This document shows, one piece after another, positions 16,890 through 24,398 of a DNA stretch of 64,000 nt. Position 1 is the first letter of the stretch. Each line of letters opens with the position of its first letter. The notes under the pieces are model-generated. The model was not told the origin of the DNA, ran no database searches, and worked only from the letters and a program-made list of their open reading frames with translations. The position numbers and the translations under genes are program-made. This stretch comes from Xenorhabdus vietnamensis (lineage in GTDB: Bacteria > Pseudomonadota > Gammaproteobacteria > Enterobacterales > Enterobacteriaceae): NCBI RefSeq assembly GCF_002127535.1, contig NZ_MUBJ01000022.1, forward strand, positions 18,428 through 82,427. The letters are read 5' to 3'.

Positions 16890-17494
16890 GCTCTAATCCT
16901 CATGTCATCAATAATATGTATGCCCACGCCCATAATTTCTGAGCCGAATACTGTCACTTGTTCCGGGAGATAAGGGTAAACTGTCAGCTCATCACCACTG
17001 TAAGTCGCCGCCGAGTAGTGATATTCACCGCGTGTATCCAGATTGATGTCCAACCCAATCAAATGCCGACTGACTGGCTTGGCATCAAAAATCAGGTTTT
17101 CCAGTTCTTCGAACATTTCATGGGTGATACCGCTATCCAGCACACCAATATCCAGCTTGAAGGTGCCCGGTACATCGTTGGTTTGCCACCACTCTTTTAC
17201 ACGGATGAGATAACCCAATGGTTCAACAACCCGCCGAATTGCTCCAATTGTTCCTTTGTGTTTGTGCAGGAACAGCGAGCTTTTGATTACCTTCCTCTTG
17301 GTACTCTCAGGCCAGTTCTCGTCCCAACGATCGACTGACCATGCCCATGCCAAATAAGACAGCAGTGATGCCGGACAGGTGTCTGGGTTCCACAGTTCAC
17401 GTAGCGGTACTTTGACCTTCTGCAATTCCGCGCAGGCTTTGGCCGCCGCAAGTTCTAGCTGGGTCGAACCCATTGGTAGAAGGCGATCACTCAT
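16886..17494 (-). CDS. I: Baseplate protein gpI (P2-like)
   Basis: 202 residues; P2 gpI has 176. Starts MSDRLLPMGSTQLELAAAKA and has the family block LLSYLAWAWSVDRWDENWPE around residues 45-64. Wedge component that links gpJ to the fibre gpH. Start overlaps the J stop by 8 bp and its stop overlaps the H start, so translation is coupled. Confidence 0.95.
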   Translation of the reverse strand: MSDRLLPMGSTQLELAAAKACAELQKVKVPLRELWNPDTCPASLLSYLAWAWSVDRWDENWPESTKRKVIKSSLFLHKHKGTIGAIRRVVEPLGYLIRVKEWWQTNDVPGTFKLDIGVLDSGITHEMFEELENLIFDAKPVSRHLIGLDINLDTRGEYHYSAATYSGDELTVYPYLPEQVTVFGSEIMGVGIHIIDDMRIRA

Positions 17495-18395
17495 CCGAGC
17501 CTCCCATCGTCAGGGTGGCTTTGGTGCAATAAGATGCCTGAGTTTTATCCAGTACCACGTCTTTCAATGGCGCTTTCAGTTCTACGCGCTGGACACCTTC
17601 CACATGCAATGCGGCATAAATCGCTGACAAACTAATGTCACGGCCCAGACGATGCTGTGCCGCGACATAGTGTTTCAGCTTCTGTTCTGCCGCCTTGCTA
17701 ATAGGCTCTGATTCCGGTGTCGGAAAGATGTACAACACTGCATCAATTTCATATTCCACAATGCTGGCCGACTGAACTTTCAAGCGATCCGCCACCGGAC
17801 GCACGTTTTCGTCGTTCAGCGCTTTTTCGACGATTTCCAGCAGCTCTTTGGAAGCTACGCCTTTGTCTTCTCGCGACATAATGGTCACGGTAACGTTAGC
17901 TGGCGACGGGCTTATTGCCGAGGCATCAGCAACACGTCCATCCGCACTGCGGGCATGATATTCATACGCACCAACCGGGCCGGCGACGCTCAAGCCTTCA
18001 AAAGCCTGTGGAATGCGAACACGATAGTCGTTGTCAGATTCCATTACCGCAGGGGTCGGTGGTACGGTGGAGTTATCCGCAGGACTCAGAACCATGCGGG
18101 ATACGTTGTTGTTCGCACCCAGCTGATCCAAATCGCTGCCTGTTGAATAGGCCACCATTACCGCCCGAGCAGCTTCGTTAACCCGTTGACGCAAGAGCAA
18201 TTCGCGATAAACGTTCTCTTCCAGCAACTTGACCAAAGGTTCGGATTCCAGTTGCAAAGTGCGAGCAATGGCATCTTGCTGATCTTCTGGATAGAGCGAT
18301 ATCAGCCCTTTTTTACGCTCTTCCAGCAGTTGTTCATAATCCAGTGGCTCAACCACATTTGGTGGTGGCAACTGACTTAAATCGATGGTTGACAT
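17487..18395 (-). CDS. J: Baseplate protein gpJ (P2-like, T4 gp6 homologue)
   Basis: 302 residues, equal in size to P2 gpJ. Starts MSTIDLSQLPPPNVVEPLDY, with LLRQRVNEAARAVMVAYSTG and the Asp/Arg region DNDYRVRIPQAFEGLSVAGP typical of the family. Main wedge protein of the contractile baseplate. Starts 3 bp after W. Confidence 0.95.
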   Translation of the reverse strand: MSTIDLSQLPPPNVVEPLDYEQLLEERKKGLISLYPEDQQDAIARTLQLESEPLVKLLEENVYRELLLRQRVNEAARAVMVAYSTGSDLDQLGANNNVSRMVLSPADNSTVPPTPAVMESDNDYRVRIPQAFEGLSVAGPVGAYEYHARSADGRVADASAISPSPANVTVTIMSREDKGVASKELLEIVEKALNDENVRPVADRLKVQSASIVEYEIDAVLYIFPTPESEPISKAAEQKLKHYVAAQHRLGRDISLSAIYAALHVEGVQRVELKAPLKDVVLDKTQASYCTKATLTMGGSDE

Positions 18396-18398
18396 GAC

Positions 18399-18740
18399 TT
18401 ACCTCACCGGAATAGAAAGTGAAAATTCTTTGGCGGATTGCTCATAAGTACCCGTAATATCCACTACCATTTTGCCATCCTGTAGGGTTTCCATCGTAAT
18501 TGACGTCAATGTTACCCGCGGCTCCCAACGGCTGATTGCGGTATAGCTGGCTGCCATAACCTGAAGCCTAATTGCCGGATTTTGCGGCCAATCTATAAGT
18601 TCAGGCAGTAAAGAACCATAAGTACGACGTGCAATACGGCTTCCCACAGGAGTTAATAAAATATCGCTGACGGATTGCCTGACATGTGCTAAATCTGTCA
18701 ACTCTCGGCCTGTGTACCGATTCATCCCCAAGTACATCAT
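18399..18740 (-). CDS. W: Baseplate protein gpW (P2-like, T4 gp25 fold)
   Basis: 113 residues. MNRYTGRELTDLAHVRQSVS and DILLTPVGSRIARRTYGSLL are the gp25/W signature. It joins the sheath to the baseplate wedges and starts sheath assembly. The start ATGATG overlaps the V stop codon. Confidence 0.95.
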   Translation of the reverse strand: MMYLGMNRYTGRELTDLAHVRQSVSDILLTPVGSRIARRTYGSLLPELIDWPQNPAIRLQVMAASYTAISRWEPRVTLTSITMETLQDGKMVVDITGTYEQSAKEFSLSIPVR

Positions 18741-19516
18741 ATTGGACCTCCAGAGGTTGCACCGCCTGATTGAACACCGGAGTGTTTATGGGAATCCACA
18801 GTTATGCCGTTGGAAGTGAATGTGCCTTCAGAATGTTTAATGTTGCCGTTCATTTCTCCTTCCTCCTTCGCTGTCAGTTTGAGCTTCTTAGCCTCCATAT
18901 TGATCTCTTTATTAGCGGATAATTTGATATCTTCCTTCTTAGACCCCAAGCTCATTTTGTTGTCCGATGTTAATTTGATCTCATTTTGAGATTCCAGTCC
19001 AATCTCATTATAAGACTTCAATCCAATCTTGTTATAACCGGTTAATCCGATCTCATTCCAAGCAGTTAACTTAATTTTGTTCTTCGCCTCCAGCGTGATT
19101 TCCGGCGCTTCAATTTTGAAAGACTTCAAGGCCTTGATTTCTCCGGTTCTAATACCACTGACAGTCAATGCACCTGATTGTGGTTCATATTCCATCATTG
19201 CTCCATCAGGAAACTCAATGCGTACTGCTTGAGAAGAGATTGATGGTGCCGGACGTCCATTTGAAAAAATCGCTGGTAATACAAAGGCGGTAGTCAGCTC
19301 TCCGCCTATAGACAGTAATAAAACCTGTTCACCAGCACTGGGGGCCCACCATGTGCGGGAATTCCCCGCTCTGGATGTCAGCCAATGTATCCAGTCGGTT
19401 TTTAGATCACCTGTCGCAACCCGACACATACCTCTTGTGGTATCTATTTCGGAAACAACTCCTATTCGGATAATGTTTCGCAATAAACGCATTATTTCGG
19501 TAAGTTGTGTATTCAT
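18737..19516 (-). CDS. V: Baseplate spike protein gpV (P2-like)
   Basis: 259 residues from MNTQLTEIMRLLRNIIRIGV at 19516, matching the P2 start; the longer frame to 19558 would begin before the expected transcription start. OB-fold region TDWIHWLTSRAGNSRTWWAP and EQVLLLSIGGELTTAFVLPA. P2 gpV has 211 residues; the extra length is a repeated beta-helix region (units such as NKIGLKSYNEIGLESQNEIK) that lengthens the spike. C-terminus DSHKHSGVQSGGATSGGPI keeps the HxH that binds iron at the spike tip. The spike pierces the outer membrane. Confidence 0.95.
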   Translation of the reverse strand: MNTQLTEIMRLLRNIIRIGVVSEIDTTRGMCRVATGDLKTDWIHWLTSRAGNSRTWWAPSAGEQVLLLSIGGELTTAFVLPAIFSNGRPAPSISSQAVRIEFPDGAMMEYEPQSGALTVSGIRTGEIKALKSFKIEAPEITLEAKNKIKLTAWNEIGLTGYNKIGLKSYNEIGLESQNEIKLTSDNKMSLGSKKEDIKLSANKEINMEAKKLKLTAKEEGEMNGNIKHSEGTFTSNGITVDSHKHSGVQSGGATSGGPI

Positions 19517-19588
19517 GGCGTAAAAGTCAGTTGTATGTTCATGACGCAAGAATGCCATGAAAAAGCAGGCTGGACATTAAACTGAGGT

Positions 19589-19606
19589 TGTAGGAAACAG
19601 CATACA
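19589..19606 (-). promoter_or_regulatory. Ogr-type late promoter site upstream of V
   Basis: TGT-N12-ACA, exact (coding strand TGTATGCTGTTTCCTACA). Centre is about 82 bp before the V start at 19516, so +1 is expected near 19542, giving a 25-nt leader. Confidence 0.78.
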
Positions 19607-19652
19607 AATCTAGAGATAAAATACTTTTAAATCAATGACATTAAAATAAAAC

Positions 19653-19686
19653 AAAAAGCCTTCTCCAGAGTGAAAGAAGGCTTTTT
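19653..19686 (-). terminator. Terminator between lysis genes and V operon
   Basis: AAAAAGCCTTC (19653-19663) pairs with GAAGGCTTTTT (19676-19686), loop of 12. Strong in both directions. It separates the X-holin-Rz transcript from the V-W-J-I-H transcript. Confidence 0.88.
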
Positions 19687-19730
19687 ACGATTTCTTGAAT
19701 GATGCTGAACAGCATTGTAATGAGATGTGA

Positions 19731-20234
19731 TTATTCCGGTTTACACTGCCGAACAACATCACGTATATACTGTTGCAAATAGTCTAATTTGGACTGGTCA
19801 CTGATCATTCCGGCTCGGATATCGTAAATAGCACGTCCAGCTTTTGCAGTGAGTTCGACTTGGGTTCCATTGCCCACGCTGCGGGCGCTGGTATCTCTGT
19901 TTTGGGTGAGCTGACAGGTAGCAAGGTTGGCGGCGGCGATTCGCACCCGCCGATGACCAGCAGCAATGTCAGCACGCAAAGCCGCATTTTCTTCGGTAAC
20001 ATGAACTAACTTTCCTGAATAATATTCATCCAATTGTGCTGTCCGGTTTTGTGCATCTTTCATTTGCTGAATAGCAGCCAACGTTTCTGAACGTGCTTTT
20101 TGGTTGATGACAACAAGTTGTGCAGCTTGTTGTTGTTTTAAATTCGCCACTTCATTGAGAGATAGAGAACGATGTCCCCACCAGCCAAGGCTCCCGCCAA
20201 TGACCAAACTCACAATTAAAGGCATTTTCTTCAT
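19731..20234 (-). CDS. Inner-membrane spanin, Rz / LysB-like
   Basis: 167 residues from the ATG at 20234 (GGGGATC lies 10 nt upstream). One N-terminal membrane helix (MKKMPLIVSLVIGGSLGWWG), then a long coiled-coil with Gln/Ala-rich heptads. Such i-spanins join the outer-membrane lipoprotein Rz1 through the periplasm and fuse both membranes in the last lysis step. Rz1 is nested in another frame inside this gene. The cassette also has a holin but no endolysin. Confidence 0.85.
   Translation of the reverse strand: MKKMPLIVSLVIGGSLGWWGHRSLSLNEVANLKQQQAAQLVVINQKARSETLAAIQQMKDAQNRTAQLDEYYSGKLVHVTEENAALRADIAAGHRRVRIAAANLATCQLTQNRDTSARSVGNGTQVELTAKAGRAIYDIRAGMISDQSKLDYLQQYIRDVVRQCKPE
19805..20002 (-). 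CDS. Outer-membrane spanin lipoprotein Rz1 (nested in Rz)
   Basis: 65 residues in a different frame inside Rz. Lipoprotein signal MRLCVLTLLLVIGGC with lipobox IGGC (Cys20), then a Pro-rich stretch SPPPTLLPVSSPKTEIPAPA, the hallmark of Rz1. Nested position is standard for Rz/Rz1. Partner of the i-spanin. Confidence 0.85.
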   Translation of the reverse strand: MLPKKMRLCVLTLLLVIGGCESPPPTLLPVSSPKTEIPAPAAWAMEPKSNSLQKLDVLFTISEPE

Positions 20235-20301
20235 TGTTCTGATCCCCAACAAACCAGTTCAGTCTCCTGTATATTGTTTATCCATGCGTACTATTTATCT
20301 C

Positions 20302-20395
20302 TGAGAGCTATCTATCTCTGAGAACTATCCATCCCTGGGAACTACAGCTATCCCCGCGAACTACAGCTATCCCCGCGAACTACAGTTCTCTCGGC
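20302..20395. repeat. Short tandem repeats overlapping the holin 3' end
   Basis: A 19-bp unit GAACTACAGCTATCCCCGC occurs twice in perfect tandem (20339-20357, 20358-20376), with a partial third copy (20377-20395) in the holin coding end and two decayed copies upstream (GAGAACTATCCATCCCTG and GAGAGCTATCTATCTCT). They occupy the place where P2 has the endolysin gene. Confidence 0.85.
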
Positions 20396-20643
20396 GCTTG
20401 ATTGATCAGTTCGCTGACAATTTTGGCCGATTTTGACGCAGGCTCTAATTCCAGATTTTCCAGGATGTTTTTCAAGATCAGGGTTCGTTTCATCTGCTCC
20501 CGGCGGTTCAGAAGATAGGTCAGGATGCCGAGGGAAATGCTGGCGAACGCACCGAGCAGAAAACTCCACTCATATAAAGAGAGGCCGGAAAAAATGGCAG
20601 TAGTGCCGGCACAGGCATAAGTGGCGTGGCTGTATTTATCCAT
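20380..20643 (-). CDS. Holin (HP1/P2 Y-type)
   Basis: 87 residues with hydrophobic stretches at about 10-25 and 28-45, then a charged tail (MKRTLILKNILENLE). Start MDKYSHATYACAGTTAIFSG matches P2-type holins. It would form the inner-membrane hole for lysis. Follows X by 9 bp. In P2 the endolysin K comes next; here tandem repeats and then Rz follow. Confidence 0.82.
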   Translation of the reverse strand: MDKYSHATYACAGTTAIFSGLSLYEWSFLLGAFASISLGILTYLLNRREQMKRTLILKNILENLELEPASKSAKIVSELINQAPREL

Positions 20644-20652
20644 GCATACCCC

Positions 20653-20856
20653 TTAATCCCAAAGCTGGATAATGGGTTTACTGGCAGCAGGCATAAATTC
20701 TGGCATTTCAACTTTCGTTCCATGAGGCAATACCGCGCCAAAATCAGCCAATCCGGGGTTTGCCTGCAACACACGCTCAGTCATTCCCAACGTGCGACCA
20801 TAATGACGCCAACAAATGGCATCAACCGTTTCATTTTGTTGTGCGATAACTTGCAT
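20653..20856 (-). CDS. X: Tail protein X (LysM-like)
   Basis: 67 residues, exactly the P2 gpX size. MQVIAQQNETVDAICWRHYG and VLPHGTKVEMPEF are the family signature. Small baseplate/tail protein with a LysM-like fold. The ATG at 20856 is preferred over a longer frame by homology. First gene of the lysis unit, with an Ogr site 96 bp upstream (to centre). Confidence 0.95.
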   Translation of the reverse strand: MQVIAQQNETVDAICWRHYGRTLGMTERVLQANPGLADFGAVLPHGTKVEMPEFMPAASKPIIQLWD

Positions 20857-20942
20857 ACACTCTCCTTTTCTTTGCAGAAAATAGTCGGTAAATCGAAGAG
20901 TTATGATCAAATAATTAGGAAAACATCTCAATCCGGTGAGAT

Positions 20943-20960
20943 TGTTAGATAAGCAGTACA
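20943..20960 (-). promoter_or_regulatory. Ogr-type late promoter site upstream of X
   Basis: TGT (20943-20945), 12 bases, ACA (20958-20960). Centre about 95 bp before the X start; predicted transcript start near 20896. Confidence 0.7.
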
Positions 20961-21018
20961 AATGCAGAACAATTTTGAACCAGTGACCTGTACATAAATT
21001 TGTTTCAGTAATCACCTA

Positions 21019-21055
21019 AGCACAAAGGCAGGAAATAATTTCCTGCCTTTGTGCT
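21019..21055. terminator. 17-bp perfect hairpin, bidirectional terminator
   Basis: Arms 21019-21035 and 21039-21055 pair over 17 bp with a TAA loop; the right side is followed by GTTTT. Separates the DinI-like unit from the late gene X. Confidence 0.85.
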
Positions 21056-21113
21056 GTTTTATCTTAATTATGTGCCATTCCATCCATTGGAAGATTATGA
21101 TCCTTTATCAGAG

Positions 21114-21350
21114 CTAATCAGATAACCAACTATCATCCTCCCAAACTTCTTGAATGAGTTCCATAATGTGATCATGTTCACTGCTTTTTTTAGTTCCTGT
21201 CACTCTTACGGAGGTACTGCTACTGGTTGCAATTCTGAAATTTGTATCAGGATAGTGTGGTAATATTCTTTTTTTTAGTTCACTTTCTAGTGAAAGCATG
21301 ACTGATTCAGAAACATTAGCTCTTTTATCGAAAAGTATTTCTACTCGCAT
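21114..21350 (-). CDS. DinI/Tum-like SOS-induced regulator
   Basis: 78 residues of the DinI family: MRVEILFDKRANVSESVMLS and HIMELIQEVWEDDSWLSD. In phage 186 the antirepressor Tum has a DinI-like domain and is made when LexA is cleaved; it inactivates CI and starts lytic growth. Here it is the second gene behind a consensus LexA box (21636-21651), with a CI-like repressor close by. So it likely links DNA damage to tailocin production. It could also simply modulate RecA. Confidence 0.8.
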   Translation of the reverse strand: MRVEILFDKRANVSESVMLSLESELKKRILPHYPDTNFRIATSSSTSVRVTGTKKSSEHDHIMELIQEVWEDDSWLSD

Positions 21351-21369
21351 CCTTTTCCTCCCGCCAGAT

Positions 21370-21627
21370 CTATTCTTCTATTGAACCAGAATTCCTTAAT
21401 ATTTTGTTACCGGTCACCTTATCACCTAACAGATTACTATCCAGTTTACTCTGGTAACTGTTAAATCTCTTTTCATAAGGTGCAGATAGCTCCGCTATCC
21501 AAACCAGTGCCAGCTCTTTGTCTTCCGCATGATTGCATTCACAACTTGTTGCCATTCGAGCAATAAAATTGATGCGTTGCGCTACCAATGATTCCATAAG
21601 AGATTCCACTGATTTATCCGCCTCCAT
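21370..21627 (-). CDS. Small protein of unknown function, SOS operon leader gene
   Basis: 85 residues: MEADKSVESLMESLVAQRIN, then FIARMATSCECNHAEDKEL, mainly helical and charged. It resembles small unnamed genes found next to A in P2-type prophages. The ATG at 21627 lies only 8 bp from the LexA box, which suggests a very short leader, or that the true start is the ATG of residue 11. Nineteen bp separate it from the DinI-like gene. Possibly the N-terminal half of a split Tum-like antirepressor (speculative). Confidence 0.6.
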   Translation of the reverse strand: MEADKSVESLMESLVAQRINFIARMATSCECNHAEDKELALVWIAELSAPYEKRFNSYQSKLDSNLLGDKVTGNKILRNSGSIEE

Positions 21628-21635
21628 ATAATAAG

Positions 21636-21651
21636 CTGTATATATATACAG
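21636..21651 (-). promoter_or_regulatory. LexA (SOS) box
   Basis: CTGTATATATATACAG fits the enterobacterial consensus CTGT-(AT)4-ACAG exactly. It directly precedes the 85-residue gene and the DinI-like gene. Confidence 0.9.
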
Positions 21652-21712
21652 TACACGTAATAAGGCAAAATTTAAAGTAGTTTTTGCCTTTTCTGATGAT
21701 TAAATTTGATAG

Positions 21713-23734
21713 TTAATAGCTATTATCCATTGTTTTAGTAGAAATATTTGCCAATTTGATGTATTTTTCTACTATAACAATACTATGAGCTGTAAAATGC
21801 TTTTCATTAATCTGTTCATCCGTACAGTTATTGACAGAACTCCAAGATGAGAACTTTTTGCCCCTTTTATAAACAATCCGTTCTGATCCTGATATGGTAG
21901 TGGACCCTGACCTAGCAGTAGATCCTGATTTTGGCACAATGGCCCATTGATGAAAGCGTGTGTTGATAAATCCTGCATGAGACAAAAATGGTGAAATTAC
22001 GCCTTGTATAGATTGAACATCTTCACCATAAGGACTACCAAAAGGAATATGCTGGTAAAATAAACGAACAACCAAATCACAACGAGCAACCCATGGCCCG
22101 CCCTGTGCTTGAGTATAAGCAGCCCAATCTCCCTCATCTGCCGCCTGCAAAACGGCATTTACCTTATTGTCAGATAAACGAACTTCCCTGAGACGACGTA
22201 ATTCGCGCCAAACCGAAACTGGCGCTCCACCAATTTGTTGGAATTGACGAATACGCCAGCGGCTCGCCCAAGCAGTCACTGACTTTGCCATGTCGCGCAG
22301 GGATTCACCTGTTTCATGGTCTTTTTCTTCTTCCAGCGCATAGCCGTCGATATTTTTGGAAATATACTTCGCAATGTAACCTGTCGCACTACCTTTGCTC
22401 GGATCGATTATCCTATAATCAAAACGAGCTTTTTTAGTTTCATCGCTCTGTAGCTCCTCCTGTTCTTCCTGACAAGCATAATGCTCAAGGATCCCTCTAA
22501 CTTGCTGCAGATACTCCGGCAACATGAACAGCACCATATGCCAATGAGGAGTACCATCATGATGTGGTTCCACTACACGGAACCCAAATAGATTGATTCC
22601 TGCCCGAGCGAACGCAGCACGAGCCTTTGCCCAGACATTGCATAAATAACGCTGAGTATTATGTGGCGTTGCGCCATCCCAAGATTTAACAAATCCTCCT
22701 TTGTGCTGGACAGCATGGTATTTTGCAGGGGCTGTGATGGTATAAAACTCGCCAACACAGTTCATTTTATTGGCAACATCTTCAAAACCGCGCATCCTGA
22801 CCATTAATTCACAACGTCGGATTGCAGGATTCGCGTTGCTATGAATAACCGTATCCGCCAGTGAAATTCGTTCCCCTTTTTCATTTTCTAAATCAAAACG
22901 TTTGAAAAACTCACGATTGCGCCGTTTTTGTTCCAGCCATTCCCTCAATGCTTGACGTGAAACATAAGGAGAAGCGGCTTGCTGTACTTGTCCAACGGCA
23001 ATTGCCATGTGTTCAGATTGGATATCACGCAGACGTTTTAAACGAAAATACCACCAACGAGCTGACATCATGCGCAACATGCCAGAGCAGAGTTGATCGA
23101 CCGATGGCATTTTGCGCCCACAATTAAAACGCTGCCAATAAGGGGGACGGGTACCACATTGTAAAGTCAGTTTTGCCAGCAATCGATACAACCTAGCGAC
23201 ACGGGAAAAATCCCCATCATCACAGTCAACTGAGGTTGATGCGTATTTTTTGGAAAAAAGCAAAGAGTAATACTCATAGTTACCAGAAATAAAAACGGAG
23301 ATATCGTGAGCAAGTTTCAAGAGTTGTTTGCGATCATACGTCGCCACATTTTCCAGTTGCTCAATAAAAGGAAAAGGCGTCATACCAGAAACACAATGGT
23401 TAAATTGATACCGTTCTTTTACTAACTGCAATCTCGGTAACACATTCTGCCCTACCGTTTTTCTCAGGAAAGAATTTGCATCACGACGGCCTGAACGATT
23501 AAAGATATCGACATAACGACGACTGAAATATTTCGCCAGAAAATCCGGCATTTGTCCTATATATTGGTGACGCCATTGATGATCTTCCGCGTTGACTTCC
23601 CATAGCAAACGCTCTGCCATTGAAACACCTTGTGGTATATTCGGCTGAAACATCGCAGCTTGTTTACTTTTGACTATCAGATAATCACTATTCTGTGCAT
23701 AAGTGATTAAGTTACTATTCATCAACTTCACCAT
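21713..23734 (-). CDS. A: P2 gpA-like replication initiator (HUH endonuclease)
   Basis: 673 residues (P2 gpA 761). HUH metal motif GTPHWHMVLFM near residue 395 and the two catalytic tyrosines in GYIAKYISKN (Y-x3-Y) near residue 455 are intact, so the nickase could be active. In P2 it cuts the origin for rolling-circle replication. Its C-terminus differs from P2 and ends in a low-complexity piece (SGSTARSGSTTISGSERIVY), suggesting recombination or wear. It is remarkable that a replication gene survives in a locus without head genes. An ATG at 23722 is an alternative start. Confidence 0.92.
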   Translation of the reverse strand: MVKLMNSNLITYAQNSDYLIVKSKQAAMFQPNIPQGVSMAERLLWEVNAEDHQWRHQYIGQMPDFLAKYFSRRYVDIFNRSGRRDANSFLRKTVGQNVLPRLQLVKERYQFNHCVSGMTPFPFIEQLENVATYDRKQLLKLAHDISVFISGNYEYYSLLFSKKYASTSVDCDDGDFSRVARLYRLLAKLTLQCGTRPPYWQRFNCGRKMPSVDQLCSGMLRMMSARWWYFRLKRLRDIQSEHMAIAVGQVQQAASPYVSRQALREWLEQKRRNREFFKRFDLENEKGERISLADTVIHSNANPAIRRCELMVRMRGFEDVANKMNCVGEFYTITAPAKYHAVQHKGGFVKSWDGATPHNTQRYLCNVWAKARAAFARAGINLFGFRVVEPHHDGTPHWHMVLFMLPEYLQQVRGILEHYACQEEQEELQSDETKKARFDYRIIDPSKGSATGYIAKYISKNIDGYALEEEKDHETGESLRDMAKSVTAWASRWRIRQFQQIGGAPVSVWRELRRLREVRLSDNKVNAVLQAADEGDWAAYTQAQGGPWVARCDLVVRLFYQHIPFGSPYGEDVQSIQGVISPFLSHAGFINTRFHQWAIVPKSGSTARSGSTTISGSERIVYKRGKKFSSWSSVNNCTDEQINEKHFTAHSIVIVEKYIKLANISTKTMDNSY

Positions 23735-23806
23735 ATTAAGGATATGCAGGAGCCTGGCGTATTCATGCCATTTGTTTAAAACGATAATGTGTTTAGAAAG
23801 CGGTAA

Positions 23807-24145
23807 TTACTTAGACAGTGTCAGGTACTTTGGAAACTGACTGACAACAACCTTTATATGATTCATCGTCTTAATCAGAGCCTGTTTTTCCTCTTGGGTA
23901 AAATGGTTGAATTCACTATCGTGGCGGAAACGCGGGATATTCGCCAAATAGAAAATGGCCGATAACGCCCGTGTATTCTCTTCGTAATGGTTGTCTCTTT
24001 TATCCCGCATGTCAGCAAAAAATCGATTCAATTCCTTTTCATTGTCACCCCAGTATGTCGCCCTGATCCTCGACAGGTGATTCAATCCTTCCAGTCGTTG
24101 ACCGAGGTTAATCTGGGCAAACTTCTCTTTTTCAGTGTTCGCCAT
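23807..24145 (-). CDS. P2-type prophage early protein (DUF5347-like)
   Basis: 112 residues from the ATG at 24145 with GAGGGA 7 nt upstream. Sequence LGQRLEGLNHLSRIRATYWG and FFADMRDKRDNHYEENTRAL resembles small early proteins of P2-like prophages in Xenorhabdus, Photorhabdus and Proteus that I recall as DUF5347; this label is from memory. No known motif; soluble and helical. First gene of the early leftward operon, upstream of A. Confidence 0.65.
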   Translation of the reverse strand: MANTEKEKFAQINLGQRLEGLNHLSRIRATYWGDNEKELNRFFADMRDKRDNHYEENTRALSAIFYLANIPRFRHDSEFNHFTQEEKQALIKTMNHIKVVVSQFPKYLTLSK

Positions 24146-24164
24146 ATTTTCCCTCAACATTTTC

Positions 24165-24293
24165 TTACGAAACGATCCTCAACGATTTCATGCTATTTCC
24201 AACTACTTCCACCATTTCAAACAGCTTATCCATCCTCAATAATTTCCTAAATGTTTCGATATCAGGCATAAAGATTGAAATCCGGACGTTCAT
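24165..24293 (-). CDS. Possible 42-residue ORF in the switch region
   Basis: Short frame MNVRISIFMPDIETFRKLL then RMDKLFEMVEVVGNSMKS, stop at 24165. It sits where P2-type phages carry cox/apl, opposite to the repressor. No helix-turn-helix can be claimed; it may be a remnant of a Cox-like gene. Open frame continues upstream without a standard start. Confidence 0.3.
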   Translation of the reverse strand: MNVRISIFMPDIETFRKLLRMDKLFEMVEVVGNSMKSLRIVS

Positions 24294-24398
24294 GATGCAA
24301 TATCTCTCAATGGTTTTCGGCTTAACCAATTCGGGCTCATCATTGATCTCATTTCGAGAGCAATTATGGGATACTAATAGCTACTATCTGTACTGTCA

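Noticed and set aside
23722..23734. Shorter start for A at 23722
   Set aside because: Possible, but no better ribosome site; left as an alternative.
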